5,752 bases of DNA, from positions 1-5,752 of the forward strand of contig JACRUB010000159.1 in the NCBI GenBank assembly GCA_014305015.1, written 5' to 3'. A program made the position numbers and the translations under genes. Under the pieces are notes generated by a model that made no database searches, was not told the DNA's origin, and was given only the letters and a program-made list of their open reading frames with translations. Source of the DNA: Vulcanimicrobiota bacterium (GTDB taxonomy: Bacteria > Vulcanimicrobiota > Vulcanimicrobiia > Vulcanimicrobiales > Vulcanimicrobiaceae). Of this stretch, positions 1 through 5,752 are shown piece by piece (within the stretch, counting starts at the first letter, position 1; every line of letters begins with the position of its first letter).

Positions 1-1099
1 AAGCCTCGCGATTCCCGGAGTCGCTGCCGCAAAGCGTTTCGGTGCACCGTTTACGTGGAGTGTTACATTTGTCGCGATCCTCGCGGCTGCAGGTGCATTC
101 GGCGTCGCACTTGCGTTTATGCATCCTCCGGGGGCTCTCGCGGGGGTTCCGGTCTTCTTGGAACGCCTGCATCTTGGTGCGATCGTTTCCGGGATGCTTA
201 CCGGTGCGTCGGCTCCACTGCTGGGACTCTTCTTGGCAACGGTTGCGCTCATCGTCGGAGCATATTATTGCGCACTCGATCTGTATCCGGAGTTGTACGA
301 AGCCTCGCTCAGCAGCTTCGAGCACGCGAGCCGGCTGCGCGCTTTTGGGCGCGGCCGCTCGACGGAGAAATATCAACTCCGGTCAACCGGCGCAAGTCAC
401 ACCGCGCTCTCAGGCGGCTGGACGATCGTCTGGAAAGAGTGGCTCGGTTTCCGGCGCAGCCCGTCGTCGCGATTCACCGTAGTGGTGAGTGTGCTCTTCA
501 TCGTTGCCGCGGGCGTTGCCGGCCGGATGCTCGGCGCAATGAAAGAGCCGGAAGCGCTCTTTATCGGCGTAGCCCTGCCTGCTTTTACGATGTCGATCTT
601 GGTGATGATGATGACCACCGTTTCCCTTGCATCCGATTTGCGCAAACCGATTTGGTGGCTCGGCCCCGATACGTTGCGTATGCGCCTTTATGCATGGATC
701 GTTTCAATTACGTGGCGCATGAGCGCAATTTTATTTTTTGCTCTTGCTGCCTACGCGGTGATCTCGGCAAGCGTCCTTCGCGTCCCGTGGTTTCTCGCGC
801 TCGCAGTTTTGATGCCGCTGACACTGCGTGCGGTGTCCCTAGCAACATATGCAATACTTCCCGCGCCTGCGGATCAACGCGGTCCGCTGGCGATCCTGCG
901 AGTGTTCATCATGCTCGCGATGTTTCTACCGCCGGCGATCGCCTATTTCGCGGCAGCCTTTTTGTTGCGAAACCTGGGTGCTGAGATTGCAGCGTTGCTG
1001 CTGGTTTCGGTTCTACAAATCGCCGGCTTGGTCGAGTTCGCGTCCTGGCGCATGAACGGAGCTGGGTCCAGCTTCGCCCTCGCCGAACAAAGCGCATAG
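1..1099 (+). CDS. Multi-pass membrane protein, probable ABC-exporter permease (5' end missing)
   Basis: The reading frame is open from base 2 to the TAG at 1097-1099, so the start lies upstream; 365 codons are visible. The Met codon at 119 sits inside a hydrophobic segment and is not a credible start. Counting from the first visible codon, hydrophobic stretches lie at about 20-40, 58-90, 158-175, 186-210, 236-257, 261-286, 298-322 and 326-346, giving roughly eight or more membrane passes. A polar, basic stretch at about 95-157, containing WKEWLGFRR, separates two groups of passes and is probably cytoplasmic. After a later hydrophobic pair comes SDLRKPIWWLGPD. This layout, with a W-K-E-x-L and R-R loop and a D-L-R-K-P motif, resembles the 'putative ABC exporter' membrane subunits that work with a separate ATPase. 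That assignment is from memory of the family. No ATPase is in view; it would be expected upstream. The substrate is unknown. The gene ends 20 bp before the next one and is probably co-transcribed with it. Confidence 0.6.
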   Translation, partial: SLAIPGVAAAKRFGAPFTWSVTFVAILAAAGAFGVALAFMHPPGALAGVPVFLERLHLGAIVSGMLTGASAPLLGLFLATVALIVGAYYCALDLYPELYEASLSSFEHASRLRAFGRGRSTEKYQLRSTGASHTALSGGWTIVWKEWLGFRRSPSSRFTVVVSVLFIVAAGVAGRMLGAMKEPEALFIGVALPAFTMSILVMMMTTVSLASDLRKPIWWLGPDTLRMRLYAWIVSITWRMSAILFFALAAYAVISASVLRVPWFLALAVLMPLTLRAVSLATYAILPAPADQRGPLAILRVFIMLAMFLPPAIAYFAAAFLLRNLGAEIAALLLVSVLQIAGLVEFASWRMNGAGSSFALAEQSA

Positions 1100-1119
1100 A
1101 CGGCGGAACGCTTCACACG

Positions 1120-1578
1120 ATGCCGAATCAAGCAAACGTGTCTGCAACCCCCGGCTGGATGGTCCTAACGCGCAAAGCGGCGGAAGTCGCAGGCCTCGCC
1201 GTTTTGTCGCGCTTGCTTGAGAAACCACGTCCAAGCAAGCCACAACTCGTGGCGCCGGCGTCTTTTGAAATGCCCGCAACCCCTGCTTTCATCAGCGAGA
1301 TTGTGGATGCACAGGCACACTTTCACCGGGCGCAGCTCCCTGAAGGCAGCTATCTCTTCGTGGGATTCTACTCCGATGGCCGGGTTCGTCTAGCCGCGCC
1401 GGAAGGGCGTCGCTTCTCCGGGATTATGATGGACCAGCGAGCGGTGATTGCGGATTTGCGTGAAGATGTGTCTTTTGAAATGGGTGTTGCGGTGCACGCA
1501 CATGCCGATGATTTATTGATGCTTGAGATGGATGGCGGCCCGTGGGACGGGCAAACGCTGCAGTGTGAAACGGTATGA
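1120..1578 (+). CDS. Unrecognised 152-residue protein, translationally coupled to murA
   Basis: I do not recognise this protein. It has no signal peptide or convincing membrane segment and is probably cytosolic. Residues 1-60 are basic and Pro/Ala-rich (an Arg/Lys-Leu helix, then PRPSKPQL), like a helix plus linker. Residues about 64-152 look like a compact alpha/beta domain, with alternating hydrophobic residues (SYLFVGFYSDGRVRLAA), two acidic patches and the end MDGGPWDGQTLQCETV. The ATG at 1120 lies 20 bp after the upstream stop with only a weak purine stretch (GCGGAACG) before it. The stop TGA (1576-1578) overlaps the murA ATG at 1575 as ATGA. No other long frame on either strand explains this interval, and base composition matches the neighbours, so it is probably a real gene. 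Its place between a membrane transporter and murA hints at an envelope-related or regulatory role, which is inference from position only. Confidence 0.7.
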   Translation: MPNQANVSATPGWMVLTRKAAEVAGLAVLSRLLEKPRPSKPQLVAPASFEMPATPAFISEIVDAQAHFHRAQLPEGSYLFVGFYSDGRVRLAAPEGRRFSGIMMDQRAVIADLREDVSFEMGVAVHAHADDLLMLEMDGGPWDGQTLQCETV

Positions 1579-2942
1579 TGAATACGCTCGACCGGCTTGA
1601 GACCACACTGCGCGTTAAAGGCGGCTCGCGTCTGGAAGGTTCGGTAGAAACGCACGGCGCGAAGAATTCCGCGCTGCCGATTATGGCCGCGGCACTCCTG
1701 GCAAAAGGCAAAGTCATTTTGCATCGCGTTCCGCGCATTACCGACGTTTCCGTCATGTGGTCGCTGCTCGAAGCCCTGGGCGCCCGCCTGCGCTATGAAG
1801 GCAACGGCACCGTCATCATCGATTCCTCAAACGTCAACAGCTACAAGGCTCCTTACACGCTTGTGCGTAAGCTCGCGGCATCGTTTGATTTAGTTGGACC
1901 ACTGCTTGGACGATTCGGACGCGCGGAGGTTCCGCTTCCCGGCGGCTGCGTGCTCGGCACGCGCGCAACCGATATGCACGAACAGGCGTTTCGCGCTCTC
2001 GGCGCCGATGTGAAAAACGCGCACGGTTATCTGATTGCGACGGCAAAAAAGAAAAAATTGCACGGCGGCGATATCGAGTTTCGCATGCCAAGCGTCGGAG
2101 CAACGAAGAATGCGTTGCTTGCGGCGGTAATCTCCGAAGGCACGACAACACTTCGGAATGTTGCAATGGAACCCGAAGTTGCCGATCTCGCCGCATTCCT
2201 CAATGCAATGGGTGCCAAAGTGCAAGGCGCCGGTTCGGACACGATCGTGATCGAAGGCGTCAAAGAGTTGCACGGAGTCGAGCACACGATTATTCCCGAC
2301 CGCATCGTAACCGGTACGCTGATGTTCTGCGGCGCCATCACGCGGGGCGATGTGACCATTACGAAATGCGATCCAAATCATCTGCATGCGGTCATGCTCA
2401 AACTCGAAGAGTGCGGCGTAAAAACCACCCACGGTGATGATTGGATTCGGCTCCAGGCCGGCAACGTCAAGGGCGGCACGGATATTCTAACGGCGCCGTA
2501 TCCCGGTTTCCCGACCGATTTGCAGCCGCAAGCCGTTTCGTTCTTTACGACCGCTCCCGGGACGAGTGTGGTCGAAGAGTCGATCTTCAACGCGCGCTTC
2601 TCGTATGTAAACGAGTTGGCGCGCATGGGCGCCGATGTTAGGGTGGCGATGGAGTCGAACTCGGCACTCATTAAAGGCGTCCCCTCCCTTTCGGGTGCAC
2701 CTGTGGAAGCACCGGATATCCGCGCTGGGGCGGCCCTTGTCGTGGCGGGCCTCGCAGCGCAGGGTGAGACCGAAATCATCGGTCTCGAGTACATCGACCG
2801 CGGGTACGAGCGTTTCGAAGAAATGCTCTCGACGCTGGGCGGCCAGGTCCAGCGTTCAAGCGGCGTGACGCCCCTCACGGAACCAACCGGACTTTTTGAA
2901 ACAAGCGCGTATCCTACGACCCGGGTGCGGGCAAAAGAATAG
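1575..2942 (+). CDS. murA: UDP-N-acetylglucosamine 1-carboxyvinyltransferase (MurA)
   Basis: MurA transfers enolpyruvate from PEP to UDP-GlcNAc in the cytoplasm, the first committed step of peptidoglycan precursor synthesis. The protein has 455 residues against about 420-435 usually; the excess is mostly a polar C-terminal tail after about 430. Compared from memory with E. coli MurA, these are present: Lys30-Asn31 in GAKNSALP (K22/N23), catalytic Cys125 in LPGGCVLGTR (C115), Arg130 (R120), PSVGAT at 172-177, Asp315 in FPTDLQ (D305), Arg341 (R331), Arg383 (R371) and Arg409 in IDRGYER (R397). Cys rather than Asp at 125 predicts fosfomycin sensitivity. One oddity: the usual MRAS segment reads LAAS (100-103), so E. 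coli Arg91 is replaced by Ala101, and Trp95 by Asp105. Two ATGs (1575, 1578) are possible starts; both overlap the upstream stop, and no good Shine-Dalgarno is present, which suggests coupled translation. The family call is secure; whether this is the genome's only MurA cannot be told. Confidence 0.97.
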   Translation: MMNTLDRLETTLRVKGGSRLEGSVETHGAKNSALPIMAAALLAKGKVILHRVPRITDVSVMWSLLEALGARLRYEGNGTVIIDSSNVNSYKAPYTLVRKLAASFDLVGPLLGRFGRAEVPLPGGCVLGTRATDMHEQAFRALGADVKNAHGYLIATAKKKKLHGGDIEFRMPSVGATKNALLAAVISEGTTTLRNVAMEPEVADLAAFLNAMGAKVQGAGSDTIVIEGVKELHGVEHTIIPDRIVTGTLMFCGAITRGDVTITKCDPNHLHAVMLKLEECGVKTTHGDDWIRLQAGNVKGGTDILTAPYPGFPTDLQPQAVSFFTTAPGTSVVEESIFNARFSYVNELARMGADVRVAMESNSALIKGVPSLSGAPVEAPDIRAGAALVVAGLAAQGETEIIGLEYIDRGYERFEEMLSTLGGQVQRSSGVTPLTEPTGLFETSAYPTTRVRAKE

Positions 2943-2951
2943 TAAGTTAAC

Positions 2952-2956
2952 AGGAG
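2952..2956 (+). promoter_or_regulatory. Shine-Dalgarno sequence deciding the TTG start of mreB
   Basis: AGGAG lies 6 nt before the TTG at 2963. The mreB frame is closed by a TAA at 2948-2950 and no ATG or GTG lies between, so the ribosome site and the stop together fix TTG as the start. Confidence 0.85.
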
Positions 2957-2962
2957 CAGGCT

Positions 2963-3943
2963 TTGGATATCGGGATCGACCTTGGAACGGCCAACGTGCT
3001 CGTTCATGTCAAGGGTAAGGGCATTGTGTTACGCGAGCCTTCAGTCGTTGCAAAAGACACGGTGACCGGGCGTACGATCGCCGTTGGTGAAGAAGCGCGC
3101 CAAATGCTCGGAAAAACGCCTGGACACATTCAGGCGATTCGTCCGCTACGCGACGGCGTGATTGCAGACTTCGAAGTAACCGAAGCAATGCTCAGCTACT
3201 TTATCAAAAAAGTCACTAAGAACCGTTCGTTCTTTTCAAGTTTGTTCAAGCCGAAGCCGAATGTCGTGATTTGCGTTCCTGCGGAAATTACGAGCGTTGA
3301 AGAACGCGCCGTTCGCGATGCCGCAAAACTCGCGGGTGCTCGCAACGTGGACATTATCGAAGAACCGATGGCCGCTGCAATCGGCGCCGGACTACCGATC
3401 GACGGACCCTCAGGAAGCATGGTTGTCGATATCGGCGGCGGCACGACGGACGTTGCCGTTATTTCGCTCGGTGGAATTGTTGTTTCGCAATCGTTGCGCG
3501 TCGCTGGAAACAAACTGGATGAAGCGATCATCCGCTACATTCGCCGCGTCTACAATTTAATGATTGGCGAACGCACGGCCGAAGAAGTTAAAATCAAAAT
3601 CGGTTCGGCCTACCGTTTAGAGAGCGAGCTCGCGATGGAAATTCGCGGGCGCGACTTGATCAACGGTTTGCCGAAGACCGTCAAGATCACGAGCGAAGAG
3701 ATTCGCGAAGCGCTCTCTGAGCCGGTCGGTTCGATCGTTGAAGCGGTCAAGTCTGTACTCGAGAAAACCCCGCCGGAACTCGCTGCCGACATCATCGATC
3801 GCGGCGTCATTCTCACGGGGGGCGGGGCGCTGCTGCGCGGCCTCGATAGACTGCTAGCCGAAGTTTGCGGCATCCCCGTGATCATCGCCGATGATCCGCT
3901 GTCCTGCGTTGCGCTCGGGACGGGCATGAGAGTCCGCGTTTAG
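2963..3943 (+). CDS. mreB: Actin-like rod-shape protein MreB, Mbl-type
   Basis: MreB is a bacterial actin that forms short membrane-bound filaments guiding peptidoglycan synthesis along the side wall. All nucleotide-fold motifs are visible: phosphate-1 loop DIGIDLGTAN (2-11), connect-1 IEEPMAAAIGAG (132-143) with the catalytic-Glu region, phosphate-2 VVDIGGGTTDVAV (154-166) and the adenosine motif ILTGGGALLRGL (283-294). A hydrophobic loop RSFFSSLFK (88-96) matches the membrane-insertion loop of Thermotoga MreB. The wording (GTANVLVHVKGKG, AVGEEARQMLGKTPG, GVIADFEVTEAM, ADIIDRGVILTGGGALL) is closest, in my recollection, to Bacillus Mbl, and Bacillus also keeps mbl near murAA. At 326 residues it is slightly short. 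It lacks the N-terminal amphipathic helix of E. coli MreB and stops at ALGTGMRVRV, a few to about fifteen residues before most homologues. The start is TTG, fixed by an upstream stop and a good ribosome site. It lies 20 bp after murA and ends the operon; mreC and mreD are not adjacent. Confidence 0.96.
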   Translation: MDIGIDLGTANVLVHVKGKGIVLREPSVVAKDTVTGRTIAVGEEARQMLGKTPGHIQAIRPLRDGVIADFEVTEAMLSYFIKKVTKNRSFFSSLFKPKPNVVICVPAEITSVEERAVRDAAKLAGARNVDIIEEPMAAAIGAGLPIDGPSGSMVVDIGGGTTDVAVISLGGIVVSQSLRVAGNKLDEAIIRYIRRVYNLMIGERTAEEVKIKIGSAYRLESELAMEIRGRDLINGLPKTVKITSEEIREALSEPVGSIVEAVKSVLEKTPPELAADIIDRGVILTGGGALLRGLDRLLAEVCGIPVIIADDPLSCVALGTGMRVRV

Positions 3944-3980
3944 ACCGTCCCGGCTGCCGGTAACGTCGCAGCTGAAAACC

Positions 3981-4016
3981 GCTAGAAAAACCACATCCGT
4001 GTGGTTTTTCTGCTTT
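3981..4016 (+). terminator. Intrinsic terminator after mreB
   Basis: A perfect 12-bp inverted repeat, AGAAAAACCACA (3984-3995) and TGTGGTTTTTCT (4000-4011), surrounds the loop TCCG, a UNCG-type tetraloop. Two further pairs (GC 3981-3982 with GC 4012-4013) form if T3983 is bulged. The CCACA/TGTGG core is followed by five T and then CTGCTTT. Because a run of A precedes the core, it could also stop transcription coming from the other strand. It begins 37 bp after the mreB stop. Confidence 0.9.
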
Positions 4017-4017
4017 A

Positions 4018-4077
4018 GCGCATTTTCGGAAAAACAAAGTTTCGAAGCTACCATCCTAGTAGGTCCGAAAATGTCGC
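4018..4077. repeat. Long inverted repeat in the intergenic region
   Basis: CATTTTCGGA (4021-4030) is matched exactly by TCCGAAAATG (4064-4073). Three more pairs, GCG (4018-4020) with CGC (4075-4077), form if T4074 is bulged, giving 13 pairs. The 33-nt centre has its own small dyads: CTAC/GTAG (4048-4051, 4059-4062) and CCTAGTAGG (4055-4063). A competing fold pairs TTTCG (4040-4044) with CGAAA (4066-4070) around CTAC/GTAG. There is no T run, so it is not a second terminator. It could be an operator for the downstream unit or part of its RNA leader; the sequence does not decide. Confidence 0.65.
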
Positions 4078-4086
4078 AAATTTTCT

Positions 4087-4102
4087 GCTGGAATGTTCCG
4101 GC
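4087..4102. repeat. Small dyad GCTGGAA-TG-TTCCGGC
   Basis: Seven-position arms, with one G-T wobble, surround a 2-bp centre. In RNA this is a short hairpin; in DNA it is a possible small operator site. It lies between the long inverted repeat and the start-codon pairing and shares base 4102 with the latter. The arms are short enough that chance is possible. Confidence 0.35.
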
Positions 4103-4143
4103 ACCGTGCCCGTCAAACCCAAAGCGGGTGAGGACGCACGGTG
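4102..4143 (+). promoter_or_regulatory. Leader pairing that covers the GTG start of the GH57 gene
   Basis: CACCGTGC (4102-4109) is the exact reverse complement of GCACGGTG (4136-4143), whose last three bases are the GTG start codon. Inside it, CCG (4110-4112) can pair with CGG (4125-4127), or alternatively ACCC (4117-4120) with GGGT (4126-4129). In the first fold the Shine-Dalgarno sits in an eight-base bulge (4128-4135). Such a fold would hold the start codon closed, as in translation-controlling leaders. I recognise no known riboswitch or thermometer motif, and the structure is a prediction by eye. Confidence 0.45.
4127..4134 (+). promoter_or_regulatory. Shine-Dalgarno sequence for the GH57 gene
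   Basis: GGTGAGGA has its GAGG core at 4130-4133, 7 nt before the GTG at 4141. An in-frame TGA at 4129-4131 blocks any earlier start, so GTG 4141 is well supported. Confidence 0.8.
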
Positions 4144-5649
4144 GGTAAGCCGAGTATTAATTTTGTGTTGCATGCGCATTTGCCGTGGCTCAAGGGTGCC
4201 GGACGGTGGCCCTTTGGCGAAGAGTGGCTCTACCAGTGCATGCTCGATACGTACTTGCCGTTGCTCGATTTGCTCGCGCGCTTGCGTACCGGTGGAATTC
4301 GGGGCTCGATCACGATGGGTATTACGCCGGTGCTCATCGAGATGTTGCGCGACGGCGCGCTGGTTGCGGGTTTCGATGCGTATCTCGATTCGCGAATCGA
4401 GCTTTTAGAAGAAGATATCGTTTTGTTCGGCACGGGAGATGCGGCGCTGCGGCAGCTTGCGATTGGGGCAAGGGCAGCTATTCAGAACATGCGCAAGCAC
4501 TGGCGCGAAAAGTATAATCGCGATCTTATCAGCGGATTTCGAGAGTTTGCGCAGAGCGGCGATATTGAAATTATGACGAGCGCCGCGACGCATGCTTACT
4601 TGCCGCTCTTGGATTCTGGGAATGCGGTTGAAGCGCAGTTGGCCACCGGGATTGAGATCACGGCCGAGGCATTTGGGAAAAGGCCAACCGGTGTGTGGTT
4701 GCCGGAATGCGGCTTTGATCCCAGCGTTATTCCGATCCTCGAGCGGCTCGGAATAGAGTTCTTGTACGCCGACGAGCGCGCGACTCATAATCTCACGCCG
4801 GACGTCGACCGTCCCTTTTTGTATCCCAATTCAAAGGTTGCCTACTTCGTGCGCCACCCGATGGCTCGTGGCGAATTGATGGATACGGACCTGGGCTATC
4901 CGGGCAATTCGTGGTATCGCGAATTTTATAAGCGCCACAACAATTCGGGCATGCGCTACTGGCGCGTGACGTCCAAGAATGCGAGCTTGAGCGAAAAAGA
5001 GCCGTATGAGGCGGCTCGCGCCCTCGAACAAATCCGTTTGCACGCGGCCGACTTCGCCAAAAAAATCGAAGCGCTCAAGAACGAAAGCAGCCAAGCCTAT
5101 TTGACGTTCACTTTTGACGCCGAGCTCTTTGGACATTGGTGGGGAGAAGGAATTTTGTGGTTGGAAGAAACCTTGGTGCAGTTACAGCATGATCAAACCG
5201 CTGACTTTCTTTCCCCTTCAGAATATCTGGCATCGCATGCGCGGCCGGAAGAGCTTGCGCTGCCGCGTTCATCGTGGGGTGTCGGCGGCGACGATCGCAT
5301 ATGGTCCAATCCAAAAACCGGCGACTATTGGAACACGGTGCGCTCGGCGCAGCGCCGGTTCGAAGAACTTAGCAATTTCGCCGATGTGGATTCCCCGCTC
5401 TATCTCCAAGCGGCCCGCGAATTATTTTTGCTCCAGAGTAGCGATTGGCCGTTCATGATTTCGAACCAAGCGGCAGACGGGTATCCAATGGAACGCATCC
5501 AGATGCACGCGAGCCGCTTCCATGAGTGCGCTGCAGCGTTGGGCGAAGAGCCTGCCAATCAGGAAATCATCGATGCAGCGCTGGAAAGCGATACGCTTTT
5601 TGAACGTTTGAATCTGGTCGCGTTCCGCAAAACGGCTGAGCGCGCGTGA
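4141..5649 (+). CDS. GH57-family 1,4-alpha-glucan branching enzyme
   Basis: Enzymes of this type cut an alpha-1,4-glucan and rejoin the piece through an alpha-1,6 bond, making branches in glycogen. The 502-residue protein shows GH57 motifs in order: HAHLPW (11-16), TSAATHAYLPLL (146-157), GVWLPECGF (184-192) with Glu189 as expected nucleophile, and FTFDAELFGHWWGEG (323-337) with Asp326 as expected acid/base. Then come SSWGVGGD (377-384), NPKTGDYW (390-397) and QSSDWPFMIS (432-441), typical of the C-terminal helical (DUF1957) part of branching-enzyme-like members. MRYWRVTSK (271-279) holds a Trp near where characterised enzymes have a substrate-binding Trp. There is no signal peptide, so it should act in the cytoplasm. 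It ends without the C-terminal helix-hairpin-helix extension of the Thermococcus enzyme. The GTG start follows a good ribosome site, and the next gene overlaps by 4 bp. Some close GH57 relatives mainly hydrolyse rather than branch, so activity is likely but not proven. Confidence 0.9.
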   Translation: MGKPSINFVLHAHLPWLKGAGRWPFGEEWLYQCMLDTYLPLLDLLARLRTGGIRGSITMGITPVLIEMLRDGALVAGFDAYLDSRIELLEEDIVLFGTGDAALRQLAIGARAAIQNMRKHWREKYNRDLISGFREFAQSGDIEIMTSAATHAYLPLLDSGNAVEAQLATGIEITAEAFGKRPTGVWLPECGFDPSVIPILERLGIEFLYADERATHNLTPDVDRPFLYPNSKVAYFVRHPMARGELMDTDLGYPGNSWYREFYKRHNNSGMRYWRVTSKNASLSEKEPYEAARALEQIRLHAADFAKKIEALKNESSQAYLTFTFDAELFGHWWGEGILWLEETLVQLQHDQTADFLSPSEYLASHARPEELALPRSSWGVGGDDRIWSNPKTGDYWNTVRSAQRRFEELSNFADVDSPLYLQAARELFLLQSSDWPFMISNQAADGYPMERIQMHASRFHECAAALGEEPANQEIIDAALESDTLFERLNLVAFRKTAERA

Positions 5650-5752
5650 ACGTTTCTGCGCGTATCGACGCCCGCGTGGAGAGCGTTGAACGCGTCGCCG
5701 ATGAAGTCGCGCAAGTCATCTACGGGGGCGGTACTGTTATTTTTCCGACCGA
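5646..5752 (+). CDS. Sua5/YrdC/TsaC family, threonylcarbamoyl-AMP synthase (3' end missing)
   Basis: Only the first 35 codons are in the window. After a short charged helix (RIDARVESVERVADEVAQ) comes VIYGGGTVIFPT at residues 24-35, followed by GA, which is the opening of the Sua5/YrdC domain; the family normally continues as D-T-V-Y-G-L. The family makes threonylcarbamoyl-AMP from threonine, bicarbonate and ATP, for the t6A modification at position 37 of tRNAs reading ANN codons. The GTG start (5646-5648) overlaps the stop of the GH57 gene as GTGA, and only a weak purine stretch lies upstream, so coupled translation is likely. Whether it is the short TsaC or the longer Sua5 form cannot be seen. 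Confidence 0.85.
   Translation, partial: MNVSARIDARVESVERVADEVAQVIYGGGTVIFPT

Noticed and set aside
55..984. Long + strand frame overlapping the membrane-protein gene
   Set aside because: Its translation is rich in Arg, Cys and Ser without domain character, and it is a shifted reading of the membrane-protein frame, which has clear hydrophobic segments and stays open to the window edge.
119..1099. Met codon at 119 as the true start of the membrane protein
   Set aside because: The frame stays open to base 2, codes for a hydrophobic segment running into this Met, and has no ribosome site there; the gene is cut by the window edge.
1890..2432. 180-residue frame on the - strand
   Set aside because: It lies wholly inside murA, whose motifs are complete, and its translation shows no recognisable domain.
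2378..3007. 209-residue frame on the - strand spanning the murA-mreB junction
   Set aside because: Both genes it crosses are intact and well conserved; its Ser/Pro/Thr-rich translation is typical of an antisense shadow.
4025..4072. Possible promoter hexamers, such as TACCAT (4049-4054) and GAAAAT (4067-4072)
   Set aside because: Each -10 candidate matches the consensus at four of six positions, but no good -35 lies at proper spacing, so no promoter is called.
4106..4408. + strand frame starting in the GH57 leader
   Set aside because: It overlaps the GH57 coding region in another frame, is Cys/Arg-rich and has no ribosome site. A leader peptide role cannot be excluded but nothing supports it.

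Overview
The window reads as ordinary, densely packed bacterial chromosome. All six protein genes are on the + strand, base composition is moderately GC-rich and looks even throughout, and I see no mobile element, RNA gene, CRISPR array or sign of recent transfer. The neighbouring murA and Mbl/MreB genes recall the murAA-mbl neighbourhood of Bacillus and relatives. The composition and the other genes do not look like a typical Firmicute. A little-cultured lineage such as Ca. Eremiobacterota (WPS-2) would fit, but that placement is a guess.

Bases 1-3943 look like one transcription unit. It holds the 3' part of a multi-pass membrane protein (probable ABC-exporter permease), an unrecognised 152-residue protein, murA (first committed step of peptidoglycan precursor synthesis) and an mreB/mbl gene (actin-like organiser of wall elongation). 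The gaps are 20 bp, a 4-bp overlap and 20 bp. A strong intrinsic terminator at about 3981-4016 closes the unit, so mreC and mreD do not directly follow mreB.

Bases 3944-4140 are the only sizeable non-coding stretch and are rich in dyad symmetry. After the terminator come a long inverted repeat (4018-4077), a small dyad (4087-4102) and an 8-bp perfect pairing (4102-4109 with 4136-4143) that would lock up the GTG start codon of the next gene while leaving its Shine-Dalgarno sequence in a bulge. This leader is the least explained part of the window.

Bases 4141-5752 form a second unit: a GH57-family 1,4-alpha-glucan branching enzyme, overlapped by 4 bp by the start of a Sua5/YrdC/TsaC gene (threonylcarbamoyl-AMP synthase, for the tRNA t6A modification) that runs off the end. 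The first unit supplies cell-wall synthesis and shape. The second joins glycogen-type storage to a tRNA-modification gene, probably by co-transcription only.

I found no clearly new multi-gene system. The points most worth checking are the structured leader before the GH57 gene, the loss of a normally conserved active-site arginine in MurA, and the unrecognised protein translationally coupled to murA.
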